Source: DATEJJ01 sp039649115
GTDB lineage: Bacteria > Actinomycetota > Actinomycetes > Mycobacteriales > Micromonosporaceae
Assembly (NCBI GenBank): GCA_039649115.1
Contig: JBBWZQ010000075.1
Span: forward strand, 1 to 20,521
Length of the DNA stretch: 20,521 bases
Reading direction: 5' to 3'
Made by a program: the position numbers and the translations under genes. The notes beneath the pieces were generated by a model, which was not told where the DNA came from, did no database searches, and saw only the letters and a list, made by a program, of their open reading frames with translations. This document shows, in pieces, positions 1 through 9,909 of the stretch (positions within the stretch are counted from its first letter, which is position 1; every line of letters starts with the position of its first letter).

Positions 1-787
1 GATGGTGCATCGCGAACATCGCGCCGCTGCGGCCGAAGCCGGTCGCGATCTCGTCGAAGATCAGCAACACGCCGTGCTCGTCGCACAGGTCCCGCAGCGC
101 CCGGAGGTAGGCCGGGCTGTGGAAGCGCATCCCGCCGGCGCCCTGCACCACCGGTTCGACGATCACGGCCGCCAGCTCGTCGCGGTACCGCTCCACGGCG
201 TCGGCCAGGACCGCCAGGTACCCGGGGTCGGCGGGCGCGTCGAAACCGGCCGGAGGCGCGGGTACGAACACCTGCTCGGGCAGTACGCCGGTCCACAGCC
301 GGTGCATCCCGCCGTCCGGGTCGCACACGCTCATCGGCTGGAAGGTGTCCCCGTGGTACCCGCCCCGCCAGGTCAGCAGGCGGCGCTTGCCGTACCGGCC
401 CGCCGACCGCCAGTACTGCAGGCACATCTTGACCGCCACCTCGACGCTCACCGAGCCCGAGTCGCAGAGGAACACGTGGTCCATCCCGGTCAGCTCGACC
501 AGCCGGGCGGCCAGGCGTACCGCCGGCTCGTGGGTCAGGCCGCCGAACATGACGTGGCTCATCCGGGCCAGCTGGTCGCGCACGGCGGCGTCCAGCACGG
601 GGTGCCGGTACCCGTGGATCGCCGCCCACCACGAGGACATCCCGTCGACCAGCTCGCGCCCGTCGGCCAGCCGCAGCCGCACCCCGGACGCGGACTGGAC
701 GACCAGCGGCTCGCGCTGCCCGGGCATCGGCGCGTACGGGTGCCAGACGTGCGCCTTGTCTAAGGCAAGCAGCTCCTCAGCACGCAC
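1..787 (-). CDS. bioA: Adenosylmethionine-8-amino-7-oxononanoate aminotransferase (BioA), 3' end cut by window edge
   Basis: PLP enzyme that makes 7,8-diaminononanoate in biotin synthesis, using S-adenosylmethionine as amino donor. About 262 codons are present. Seen in the translation: HVWHPYAPM (13-21), DGMSSWW (48-54), HVMFGGLTH (78-86), the CDSGSVSVEVAVKM stretch (108-121), GGYHGDT (142-148), VIVEPVVQGAGGM, and FDEIATGFGR near the edge; these are the substrate- and PLP-binding signatures of BioA rather than of ornithine aminotransferases. The Schiff-base lysine lies beyond the window. The GTG start was chosen because GGAGG sits 7 bases upstream and the protein then begins like other BioA proteins. 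The start overlaps the last 11 bases of pyrD, so translation is probably coupled. Codon 9 is TTA, a rare codon in such genomes. Identity is secure; the co-transcription with pyrD is inferred from the overlap. Confidence 0.95.
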   Translation of the reverse strand, partial: MRAEELLALDKAHVWHPYAPMPGQREPLVVQSASGVRLRLADGRELVDGMSSWWAAIHGYRHPVLDAAVRDQLARMSHVMFGGLTHEPAVRLAARLVELTGMDHVFLCDSGSVSVEVAVKMCLQYWRSAGRYGKRRLLTWRGGYHGDTFQPMSVCDPDGGMHRLWTGVLPEQVFVPAPPAGFDAPADPGYLAVLADAVERYRDELAAVIVEPVVQGAGGMRFHSPAYLRALRDLCDEHGVLLIFDEIATGFGRSGAMFAMHH

Positions 788-1805
788 GCGCCAGCCTCCG
801 GTTGATGGCCTGTACCAGGCCGGGACCCCGGTAGATCAGCCCGGTGTACAGCTGCACCAGGCTGGCGCCGGCATCGAGCAGGCGCAGCGCGTCGTCCGGG
901 TCGAGGATGCCGCCCACCCCGATCACCGGCAGCGGGCTGCGCTTGCACACGAACGTGACCACCTCCCGCGCGCGCGCCGCCAGCGGCCGGCCGGACAGCC
1001 CGCCCGCCTCGCCGGCGAGGTGCGTGTCGCCGGCTGCCAGCCCGTCGCGGGACAGCGTCGTGTTGGTCGCGATGAGGCCGGCCACCCCGCTGTCCCCGCA
1101 CACCTCCAGCAGCTCGCCGATGGCGTGGTCGGTCAGGTCGGGCGCGATCTTCACGAGGATCGGGGCGTCCCCGGCCTCGGCCCGCAACGCGGCAAGCAGG
1201 CCGGCCAGCTGGCCGGGGTCCTGCAGCGTGCGCAGGCCCGGCGTGTTGGGTGAGCTGACGTTGACCGCCACGTAGTCGGCGTACGGTCGCAGCGCGCGCA
1301 GCGAGGTGAGGTAGTCCCCGACCGCGTCGGCCAGCGGCGTCACCCTGGACTTGCCGAGGCTGACGCCCAGCGGCACGGGCAGCCTGCCCAGCCGCGCCAA
1401 CCGCGCCGCGAGCGCGCCGGCGCCCTGGTTGTTGAAGCCCATCCGGTTGATGACCGCCTCGCTGTCCCGCAGCCGGAACAGGCGCGGGCGGGGGTTGCCG
1501 GGCTGCGGGTGCGCGGTGACGGTGCCCACCTCGACGAAGCCGAAGCCCAGGGCCGGCCAGGCGGGCAGCGCGCGACCGTCCTTGTCCAGGCCGGCGGCCA
1601 GGCCGACCGGGTTGGGGAACCGGATCCCGAACACGGTGCGGGGCGCCTGCACGGCGTAGTGCCGATGCAGCGCGGCCAGCACGGCGGGGTGGCCGGACAG
1701 CCGGGCCAGCCCGCCCAGCGTGGCCTCGTGCGCGGCCTCCGCGTCCCCGCCCCCGACCCGGAACAGCACCGCCCGCCCCACCCGCCGATACAGCCCCCCA
1801 GTCAC
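777..1805 (-). CDS. pyrD: Dihydroorotate dehydrogenase, quinone type (class 2 PyrD)
   Basis: FMN enzyme that oxidises dihydroorotate to orotate, passing electrons to membrane quinone; fourth step of UMP synthesis. About 342 residues from the chosen start, the usual class 2 length. Seen: an N-terminal helical extension (GGLYRRVGRAVLF..GGGDAEAAHE) that in class 2 enzymes contacts the membrane, FPNPVGLAAGLDKDG, VEVGTVTAHPQPGNPRPR, INRMGFNNQG, NVSSPNTPGLR with the catalytic serine, IATNTTLSR, GVGGI and LYTGLIYRGPGL. The frame is open upstream to 1886, but a GTG at 1805 places the start where relatives begin; a GTG at 1814 is the alternative, and neither has a strong ribosome site. It lies 106 bases after carB, across inverted repeats, and overlaps bioA downstream. 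Function is sure; the start is moderately sure. Confidence 0.93.
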   Translation of the reverse strand: MTGGLYRRVGRAVLFRVGGGDAEAAHEATLGGLARLSGHPAVLAALHRHYAVQAPRTVFGIRFPNPVGLAAGLDKDGRALPAWPALGFGFVEVGTVTAHPQPGNPRPRLFRLRDSEAVINRMGFNNQGAGALAARLARLGRLPVPLGVSLGKSRVTPLADAVGDYLTSLRALRPYADYVAVNVSSPNTPGLRTLQDPGQLAGLLAALRAEAGDAPILVKIAPDLTDHAIGELLEVCGDSGVAGLIATNTTLSRDGLAAGDTHLAGEAGGLSGRPLAARAREVVTFVCKRSPLPVIGVGGILDPDDALRLLDAGASLVQLYTGLIYRGPGLVQAINRRLARAC

Positions 1806-1821
1806 CGCACCCACGCCAACC

Positions 1822-1911
1822 CCAAGATCATGCCCGAGGTGAGATCTTGGTCGTTGGTGCCTGCCACAGCGAGGAGAAACGACCACCGTCCACCATCCGG
1901 CGCCGCCGTGA

Positions 1912-1923
<12 letters not shown>
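1822..1923. repeat. Three stacked inverted repeats in the carB-pyrD gap
   Basis: Three inverted repeats lie side by side. CCAAGATC (1822-1829) is matched by GATCTTGG (1843-1850). TGGTCGTT (1848-1855) is matched by AACGACCA (1878-1885). GCCGCCG (1902-1908) is matched by CGGCGGC (1917-1923), with the carB stop codon in its loop. No U-run follows the GC-rich hairpin, so it is not a classical intrinsic terminator. The hairpins could protect the carB mRNA end, attenuate entry into pyrD, or be a dispersed intergenic repeat; the arms resemble those found after aroC (13397-13451). Confidence 0.6.
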
Positions 1924-5203
<3,280 letters not shown>

Positions 5204-5211
<8 letters not shown>

Positions 5212-6301
5212 TGATCAACCCTACGAACCTGTCGAACAGGTGGTCCGCGTCGTGCGGGCCGGCCGCCGCCTCCGGGTGGTACTGCACCGTGAACGCCGGC
5301 ACGTCCAGGCAACGCAGCCCCTCGACCACGTTGTCGTTCAGGCAGATGTGGCTCACCTCCACCGCGCCGAACTCGGTGTCCACGGTGGCGTCCAGCGGCG
5401 CGCGCACCGCGAAGCCGTGGTTGTGCGAGGTGACCTCCACCTTGCCCGTACGCCGGTCCAGCACCGGCTGGTTGATGCCGCGGTGCCCGTACCCCAGCTT
5501 GTAGGTGTCGAAACCCAGCGCCCGGCCGAGGATCTGGCTGCCGAAGCAGATCCCGAACAGCGGCAGGCCCCGGCGCAGCACGTCGCGGGCCAGCGCCACC
5601 GCACCGTCCGCGGTGGCCGGGTCACCCGGGCCGGGCGAGAGGAACACGGCGTCCGGCCGTACCGCCGCCACATCGTCCACAGTGGACGTCGACGGGAGCA
5701 CGTGCGTGGTGACGCCGCGCGCGGCAAGCCGCCGCGGCACGTTGCGCTTGATGCCGAAGTCCAGCGCGGCGACGGTGAGCCGGCGCTCGCCAATTGCCGC
5801 CACGGTGTACCCGGCGGGCGTCGTCACCTCCGCCGACAGGTCGGCACCGAGCATCTGCGGCGCGTCCAGCACTCTCGCCAGGAGAGCCGCCGGCGAGGAC
5901 TCCACACTGGACACTCCGACGCGCATCGCGCCCCGCTCCCGCAGGTGCCGGGTCAGCGCGCGGGTGTCGATGCCGCTGATGCCCACCACGCCCTCGGCGA
6001 CCAGCCGGTCGGCGAGGGTACCGGTGGCGCGCCAGTTGGCGGGCACCCGGGCCGGGTCGCGCACCACGTACCCGCTGACCCAGATCCGGCCGGACTCGTC
6101 GTCCTCGCCGTTGACGCCGGTGTTGCCGATGTGCGGCGCCGTCTGCACGACGACCTGGCGGTGGTACGAGGGATCGGTCAGCGTCTCCTGGTACCCGGTC
6201 ATCGCGGTGGAGAAGACCGCCTCGCCGAACGTCTCGCCGATCGCGCCGTACGCCTCGCCCTGGAAGGTCCGCCCGTCTTCGAGAACCAGGATCGCGCTCA
6301 C
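5204..6301 (-). CDS. carA: Carbamoyl-phosphate synthase small chain (glutaminase)
   Basis: Glutamine amidotransferase subunit that hydrolyses glutamine and passes ammonia to CarB. 365 residues. The N-terminal CarA-specific domain (LEDGRTFQGEAYGA, FSTAMTGYQETLTDPSY) is followed by a class I glutaminase with nucleophile Cys252 (LFGICFGSQIL), His342 and Glu344 (VQYHPEA). Position 255 is Ser where many CarA proteins have His (GICLGHQ) and streptomycetes, as I recall, Asn; the triad itself is intact. The GTG start has GGAGGGG 5 bases upstream. The 52-base gap to pyrC holds no gene; in Streptomyces, as I recall, an extra membrane-protein gene sits here. Two copies of a TCCA-NNN-TGGA palindrome fall inside this gene (5675 and 5901). 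Confidence 0.98.
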
Positions 6302-6353
6302 GCCGGCCCCTCCGCAGGCGCGCTGAGCCTATGGTTCGCTCGCTTACACTCGC
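6302..6353 (-). other. pyrC-carA spacer with GAGCGAG-type repeat and carA ribosome site
   Basis: Read on the minus strand, the spacer starts right at the pyrC stop and contains GAGCGAGTGTAAGCGAGCG, two GCGAG-rich half repeats, then CATAGGCTCAGC and the carA ribosome site GGAGGGG. From memory, similar strings follow stop codons often in Micromonosporaceae genomes. A related but degenerate string follows the pyrR stop. Confidence 0.4.
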
Positions 6354-7631
6354 TCATGCGACCGCCTTCCCGTCGAGCACGGTCGCCCGGCCGCGGAGGA
6401 AGGTGGCCACCACCCGACCGGGCAGGGTCATCCCCGCGTACGGCGTGTTGCGGCTGCGGGAGGCCAGCGCGCCGGGATCCACGGTCCGCGAGGCGGCCGG
6501 GTCGACCAGGGTCAGGTTGGCCGGCACTCCGGGCGCCGGGTCCTGCCCGTGCCCGGCCAGGCCGGCGATGCGCGCCGGTACCCGGGACATCCGCTCCGCG
6601 ATGCCGTCCCAGTCCAGTACCCCCACCGACAGGACCACCGACAGCGCCGTCTCCAGGCCGAGCATGCCGGGGCGCGCGTACCCCCACTCGCATTCCTTGT
6701 CCTCGACCGCGTGTGGCGCGTGATCGGTCGCGACCACGTCGATGACCCCCTCGGCCAGGGCGGCGCGCAGCGCCGTCACGTCCTCGGTCGTGCGCAGCGG
6801 CGGGTTGACCTTGAAGACCGGGTCGTAGGACTCGGCCATCTGGTCGGTCAGCATCAGGTGGTGCGGGGTGACCTCGGCGGTGATCCGGGTGCCGCGGCCC
6901 TTGGCCCAGCGCAGGATCTCCACACTGCCCGCGGTGGAGACGTGGCAGATGTGCAGCCGGGCGCCGACGTGCCCGGCGAGCAGCGCGTCGCGGGCGATGA
7001 TCGCCTCCTCGGCCACCGCCGGCCAGCCGGCCAGCCCGAGCCGGGCGGAGACCTCGCCCTCGTGCATCTGCGAGCCCGAGGTCAGCCGGCTCTCCTCGGC
7101 GTGCTGCGCGATCACGCCGTCGAACGCCTTGACGTATTCCAGGGCGCGCCGCATCAGCCGCGCGTCGCCCACGCAGTTGCCGTCGTCGGAGAAGATGCGC
7201 ACCTGCGCGGCGCTGGTCGCCATCGCGCCCAGCTCGGCGAGGCGCTCGCCGCGCAGGCCCACCGTGACCGCGCCGACCGGCTGCACGTCGACCAGGCCGG
7301 CCGCGCGGCCCAGCCGCCACACCTGCTCGACCACGCCGGCGGTGTCCGCCACAGGCTCCGTGTTGGCCATGGCGCAGACGGCGGTGTACCCGCCCAGCGC
7401 CGCCGCCCGCGAGCCCGACTCCACGGTCTCCGCGTCCTCCCGGCCCGGTTCGCGCAGGTGGGTGTGCAGGTCGACCAGGCCGGGCAGGGCGACGAGGCCG
7501 TCCGCGTCGACCACCTCGGCTCCACTTGCCCGCGCGTCGCGGCCGAGGGCGGCCACGGCGCCGTCCCGGACCAGCAGATCGGTCGGTGCGCCGCCCAGGA
7601 TCGAGACACCCTTGATCAGGTACGTGCTCAC
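6354..7631 (-). CDS. pyrC: Dihydroorotase, class I (PyrC)
   Basis: Zinc amidohydrolase that closes carbamoyl aspartate to dihydroorotate, third step of UMP synthesis. 425 residues, the length of class I dihydroorotases in Gram-positive bacteria. Seen: DLHTHLREPG with metal ligands His56 and His58, the IFSDDGN segment carrying the class I bridging Asp, AQHAEE, HICHVSTAGS, TPHHLMLTD, VNPPLR and ATDHAPH near the C-terminal end of the barrel, plus the terminal beta domain. The GTG start overlaps the pyrB stop (GTGA, 4 bases), which indicates coupled translation; in some relatives PyrB and this PyrC class form a complex, so the coupling may serve assembly (inference). No anomalies seen. Confidence 0.97.
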   Translation of the reverse strand: MSTYLIKGVSILGGAPTDLLVRDGAVAALGRDARASGAEVVDADGLVALPGLVDLHTHLREPGREDAETVESGSRAAALGGYTAVCAMANTEPVADTAGVVEQVWRLGRAAGLVDVQPVGAVTVGLRGERLAELGAMATSAAQVRIFSDDGNCVGDARLMRRALEYVKAFDGVIAQHAEESRLTSGSQMHEGEVSARLGLAGWPAVAEEAIIARDALLAGHVGARLHICHVSTAGSVEILRWAKGRGTRITAEVTPHHLMLTDQMAESYDPVFKVNPPLRTTEDVTALRAALAEGVIDVVATDHAPHAVEDKECEWGYARPGMLGLETALSVVLSVGVLDWDGIAERMSRVPARIAGLAGHGQDPAPGVPANLTLVDPAASRTVDPGALASRSRNTPYAGMTLPGRVVATFLRGRATVLDGKAVA

Positions 7632-8545
7632 TTGTGTCCCCCCAGCAGCAGGTACAGCACGGCCATCCGGACGCTCACGCCGTTGGCGACCTGTTCGACG
7701 ATCGTGGAGCGGGCCGAGTCGGCCACGTCCGGAGTGATCTCCATGCCCCGGTTCATGGGGCCGGGGTGCATGACGATCGCGTGCTCGGGCAGCCGGCGCA
7801 TCCGGGCGGTGTCCAGCCCGTACCGGCGCGAGTACTCGCGGGCTGACGGGAAGTAGGAGTCCTCCATCCGCTCCCGCTGCACCCGCAGCATCATCACCAC
7901 GTCGGCCGCGGGCAGCACCGCGTCCAGGTCGTAGCTGGTCTGTGCCGGCCAGGCCCGCACGCCCACCGGCAGCAGGGTCGGCGGCCCGACCAGGACCACC
8001 TTCGCCCCCAGCCGGGACAGCAGCAGCACGTTGGAACGGGCCACCCGGCTGTGCAGCACGTCGCCGACGATCGCGACGGTCAGGCCGGCCAGCCGCCCCA
8101 GCCGGGAGCGCATCGTGTACGCGTCCAGCAGCGCCTGGGTCGGGTGCTCGTGGGTACCGTCCCCGGCGTTGATCACGATCCCGTCGATCCAGGTGGCGAG
8201 CCGGTGCGGCGCGCCCGACTCGGAGTGCCGGATCACCACCGCGTCGGCGCCCATCGCCTGCAGGGTCAGCGCGGTGTCCTTGAGGCTCTCCCCCTTGGAG
8301 ACGCTCGAACCCTTCGCGGCAAAGTTGATCACGTCGGCGGACAGCCGCTTCGCGGCCGCCTCGAACGAGATGCGGGTGCGCGTGGAGTCCTCGTAGAAGA
8401 GGTTGACCACGGTACGCCCGCGCAGCGTGGGCAGCTTCTTGACCTCGCGGTCGGCCATCGCGGCGTCCATCTGGAACGCCGTGTCGAGCACCAGGGTGGC
8501 GGCGTCCGCGTCCAGGTCGGCCGCGGAGAGCAGGTGACCGATCAT
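7628..8545 (-). CDS. pyrB: Aspartate carbamoyltransferase catalytic chain
   Basis: Joins carbamoyl phosphate and aspartate to form carbamoyl aspartate, the committed step of pyrimidine synthesis. 305 residues, typical for the catalytic chain. Seen: carbamoyl-phosphate loop STRTR (54-58) in FYEDSTRTRISFE, the SSVSKGES loop (80-87), the HPTQALLDAYT block, IVGDVLHSRVARSN, MMLRVQRERM and HPGPMNRGMEI. No pyrI regulatory-chain gene is adjacent, which is normal for actinobacteria; control is expected through PyrR. The ATG has GAGG 7 bases upstream. It lies 73 bases after pyrR and overlaps pyrC by 4 bases. Confidence 0.98.
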   Translation of the reverse strand: MIGHLLSAADLDADAATLVLDTAFQMDAAMADREVKKLPTLRGRTVVNLFYEDSTRTRISFEAAAKRLSADVINFAAKGSSVSKGESLKDTALTLQAMGADAVVIRHSESGAPHRLATWIDGIVINAGDGTHEHPTQALLDAYTMRSRLGRLAGLTVAIVGDVLHSRVARSNVLLLSRLGAKVVLVGPPTLLPVGVRAWPAQTSYDLDAVLPAADVVMMLRVQRERMEDSYFPSAREYSRRYGLDTARMRRLPEHAIVMHPGPMNRGMEITPDVADSARSTIVEQVANGVSVRMAVLYLLLGGHK

Positions 8546-8618
8546 GCCGCCACCTCGCTCGCGAAGCTCGCGAAGCGCCGGCCTGATTTGCCAGCCGTGC
8601 TCTCGCGCAAGCGCTCGA
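8546..8618 (-). other. pyrR-pyrB spacer with short repeats
   Basis: On the minus strand the string after the pyrR stop reads GATCGAGCGCTTGCGCGAGAG, a diverged relative of the one after pyrC. Then comes a 9-base direct duplication, CTTCGCGAG twice in tandem, just before the pyrB ribosome site. I see no gene, promoter or U-tailed terminator, so pyrR and pyrB are probably in one transcript. Confidence 0.4.
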
Positions 8619-9170
8619 TCATGCGTTCTCCAACCTGACCTCGTCGGCGCCGTCCGTCTCGGCGAGCAGCACGCGGACCGTCTCGGTCTGCGCGGTCGGG
8701 ATGTTCTTACCCACGTAATCGGCGCGGATCGGCAACTCGCGGTGTCCGCGGTCCACCAGGACTGCCAGCTGCACGGCGCGCGGCCGGCCCAGGTCGCCCA
8801 GCGCGTCCAGCGCCGCCCGCACGGTGCGGCCGGAGAACAGCACGTCGTCGACGAGGATGACGCGCCGGCCGTCGATGCCCTCCGCCGGTACCCGCGTCGG
8901 CCCGACCGCGCGCGTGCCGCGCAGCCGCAGGTCGTCGCGGTACAGCGTGATGTCCAGCGCGCCGGTGGGCACCGCCACGCCCTCGAAGGCGTGGATGCGG
9001 CCGGCCAGGCGCAGCGCCAGCGGCACTCCGCGGGTCGGGATGCCGAGCAGCACCGTGTCCACGGCGCCTTCGGTCTTCTCGAGGATCTGGTGGGCGATGC
9101 GGTCGACCACGCGGGTCAACTCGGTGCCGCTGAGGATGACTTTCCCGGGTATGGCCGTCGGATAGGCCAC
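8619..9170 (-). CDS. pyrR: Bifunctional pyr operon RNA-binding regulator / uracil phosphoribosyltransferase PyrR
   Basis: Family proteins bind a stem-loop in pyr leader mRNA when charged with UMP or UTP and shut down the operon; many also have weak uracil phosphoribosyltransferase activity. 183 residues from the chosen start. Seen: GKVILSGTELTRVVDRIAHQI at the N-terminus, LGIPTRGVPLA (42-52), LDITLYRDDL (72-81) and the PRPP loop VILVDDVLFSGRTV (104-117). The start is the GTG at 9170: AAGGAGG lies 6 bases before it. The frame also opens at a GTG at 9194, but that codon falls inside the predicted PyrR-binding loop and lacks a ribosome site. First gene of pyrR-pyrB-pyrC-carA-carB-pyrD. Its own ribosome site is inside the predicted PyrR target, which implies autoregulation. 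Confidence 0.96.
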   Translation of the reverse strand: MAYPTAIPGKVILSGTELTRVVDRIAHQILEKTEGAVDTVLLGIPTRGVPLALRLAGRIHAFEGVAVPTGALDITLYRDDLRLRGTRAVGPTRVPAEGIDGRRVILVDDVLFSGRTVRAALDALGDLGRPRAVQLAVLVDRGHRELPIRADYVGKNIPTAQTETVRVLLAETDGADEVRLENA

Positions 9171-9269
9171 CTCGGACCTCCTTCCCCGCCTCACGGGACG
9201 GGTCGTTAAAGGACGTCTGGTCGCAATCGTCCCGCCGTGGCAGACGGCAGGCGATCTAGCAGGTCCGAG
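9171..9269 (-). promoter_or_regulatory. Possible distal anti-Shine-Dalgarno pairing in the pyr leader
   Basis: CUCGGACCU (9261-9269 in minus-strand RNA) is the exact 9-base complement of AGGUCCGAG (9171-9179). The latter spans the last AGG of the pyrR ribosome site and the bases up to the GTG start. If transcription begins upstream of 9269 this long-range pairing could hide the start site, while leaving room for the PyrR stem-loop between the arms. Whether the leader contains the distal arm is unknown. Confidence 0.4.
9179..9213 (-). promoter_or_regulatory. Predicted PyrR-binding stem-loop that sequesters the pyrR Shine-Dalgarno
   Basis: In the minus-strand RNA the upper stem CCCGUC / GGCGGG (9197-9202 with 9185-9190) is 6 continuous pairs, one of them U-G, closing a hexaloop CCGUGA. 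This fits the PyrR hexaloop pattern CNGNGA and 12 of 14 positions of the consensus ARUCCNGNGAGGYU that I recall. Below it are a 5' bulge UAACGA opposite a single G, and a 5-pair lower stem UCCUU (9209-9213) with AAGGA (9179-9183). The lower stem's 3' strand is the start of the AAGGAGG ribosome site of pyrR. There is no U-run or competing terminator, so control is likely translational, as reported for mycobacterial pyr operons. Confidence 0.8.
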
Positions 9270-9311
9270 CCTATCAGCAGCGCAGATCGCGAAACGTCAG
9301 GGCCATAGCAC

Positions 9312-9340
9312 TTGACCGCGTGTCTCTCGGCGGTTACCGT
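9312..9340 (+). promoter_or_regulatory. Candidate bldD promoter
   Basis: TTGACC (9312-9317) is followed after 17 bases by TACCGT (9335-9340), which fits TTGACN-17-TANNNT, the housekeeping sigma pattern of actinobacteria. The start point would be near 9347, giving a leader of about 50 bases before the ATG. The leader contains the palindrome GGGGTACCCC (9361-9370). The hexamers are good, but no mapping is available. Confidence 0.55.
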
Positions 9341-9353
9341 CACGCTCCGTAGC
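9339..9353 (+). promoter_or_regulatory. Candidate BldD operator over the bldD start point
   Basis: GTCACGCTCCGTAGC matches 7 of the 9 fixed positions of the BldD box NTNACNCWGNGTNAN that I recall from Streptomyces work. It lies across the -10 and predicted start point, where an autorepressor would bind. A second, weaker partly symmetric stretch with GACT (9382-9385) and AGTC (9389-9392) overlaps the bldD ribosome site. Autorepression is known for Streptomyces BldD; here it is inferred. Confidence 0.35.
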
Positions 9354-9395
9354 GATAGCCGGGGTACCCCCCGGGGCCAGTGACTGGGAGTCCAC

Positions 9396-9881
9396 ATGCC
9401 CTCTGAGTACGCCAAGTCCCTGGGCGCGCGTCTGCGCTCCATCCGCCAGCAGCAGGGCCTGTCCCTGCAGGGTGTGGAGGAGAAGTCGGCGGGGCGCTGG
9501 AAGGCGGTAGTGGTCGGATCGTACGAGCGGGGTGATCGGGCCGTCACCGTGTCCCGCCTCGCCGAATTGGCCGACTTCTATCGGGTACCGGTAGCGGAGC
9601 TACTGCCCGAGGGCAGTGGCGTACGTCACGAAAACGCGGGCAAGATCGTCCTGGATCTGGAGAAACTGTACGACCAGACTGCCGATGATCTCGCCTACGT
9701 CGCCCGGTACGCCCGGGCGATCCAGCAGCAGCGTGGCGATTACAACGGGCGGGTGCTGTCCATCCGCGCCGACGACCTGCGGGCTCTGGCGATCGTGTAC
9801 GACTCGTCGCCGTCGGGCCTGGTCGAGCGGCTCAACGAGGCGGGCGTCCTGGTGACCGACCCGCGCTCGATGTTTGCTTAG
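9396..9881 (+). CDS. bldD: Developmental master regulator BldD (c-di-GMP-responsive repressor)
   Basis: DNA-binding protein that, in Streptomyces, represses sporulation genes during vegetative growth when two domains are bridged by tetrameric c-di-GMP. 161 residues against about 167 in S. coelicolor. Seen: an N-terminal XRE-type helix-turn-helix (about 5-70: LGARLRSIRQQQGLSLQGVE, then GRWKAVVVGSYERGDRAVTV, nearly as in Streptomyces), a variable linker (72-83), and a C-terminal domain with the c-di-GMP signature RGD (113-115), eight residues, RADD (124-127). The ATG has GGGAG 5 bases upstream. It is the only plus-strand gene, convergent with nusB and divergent from pyrR; as I recall, it sits between pyrR and nusB in streptomycetes too. 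The intact signature predicts that c-di-GMP control is kept. No TTA codon was seen in it. Confidence 0.97.
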   Translation: MPSEYAKSLGARLRSIRQQQGLSLQGVEEKSAGRWKAVVVGSYERGDRAVTVSRLAELADFYRVPVAELLPEGSGVRHENAGKIVLDLEKLYDQTADDLAYVARYARAIQQQRGDYNGRVLSIRADDLRALAIVYDSSPSGLVERLNEAGVLVTDPRSMFA

Positions 9882-9909
9882 ACCGTAAGAACTTCAAACC
9901 GTAAGAACT
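9882..9909 (+). repeat. 12-base direct repeat immediately after the bldD stop
   Basis: ACCGTAAGAACT occurs at 9882-9893 and again at 9898-9909, separated by TCAA, starting on the base after the bldD TAG. This is an AT-richer island in very GC-rich DNA. It is probably a local duplication; a protein or RNA binding role cannot be excluded. Confidence 0.7.

Noticed and set aside
1806..1886. Longer PyrD starting at 1886
   Set aside because: The extra residues come from the inverted-repeat region, do not look like PyrD, and the family N-terminus begins near the GTG at 1805.
5536..5560. Defective glutaminase in CarA because GHQ is replaced by GSQ
   Set aside because: That histidine is not part of the Cys-His-Glu triad, which is intact (Cys252, His342, Glu344), and the position varies in actinobacterial CarA.
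5671..5687. TCGTCCACA as a DnaA box cluster or origin
   Set aside because: Isolated copies inside coding genes, with no AT-rich region and no dnaA, dnaN or parAB neighbours.
9171..9194. Longer PyrR starting at the GTG at 9194
   Set aside because: It would translate through the ribosome site and part of the PyrR loop, has no ribosome site of its own, and adds RRGRRSE, unlike family N-termini.
9268..9273. TAGGCT as a -10 element of the pyr operon promoter (minus strand)
   Set aside because: It fits TANNNT, but the -35 region at 16-18 bases (CGTTTC or ACGTTT) is poor, and a start there would leave out most of the distal anti-SD arm. The pyr promoter remains unlocated.
9171..9395. Transcription attenuator of the Bacillus type in the pyr leader
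   Set aside because: No GC hairpin followed by a U-run and no antiterminator partner was found between the PyrR loop and the pyrR start.
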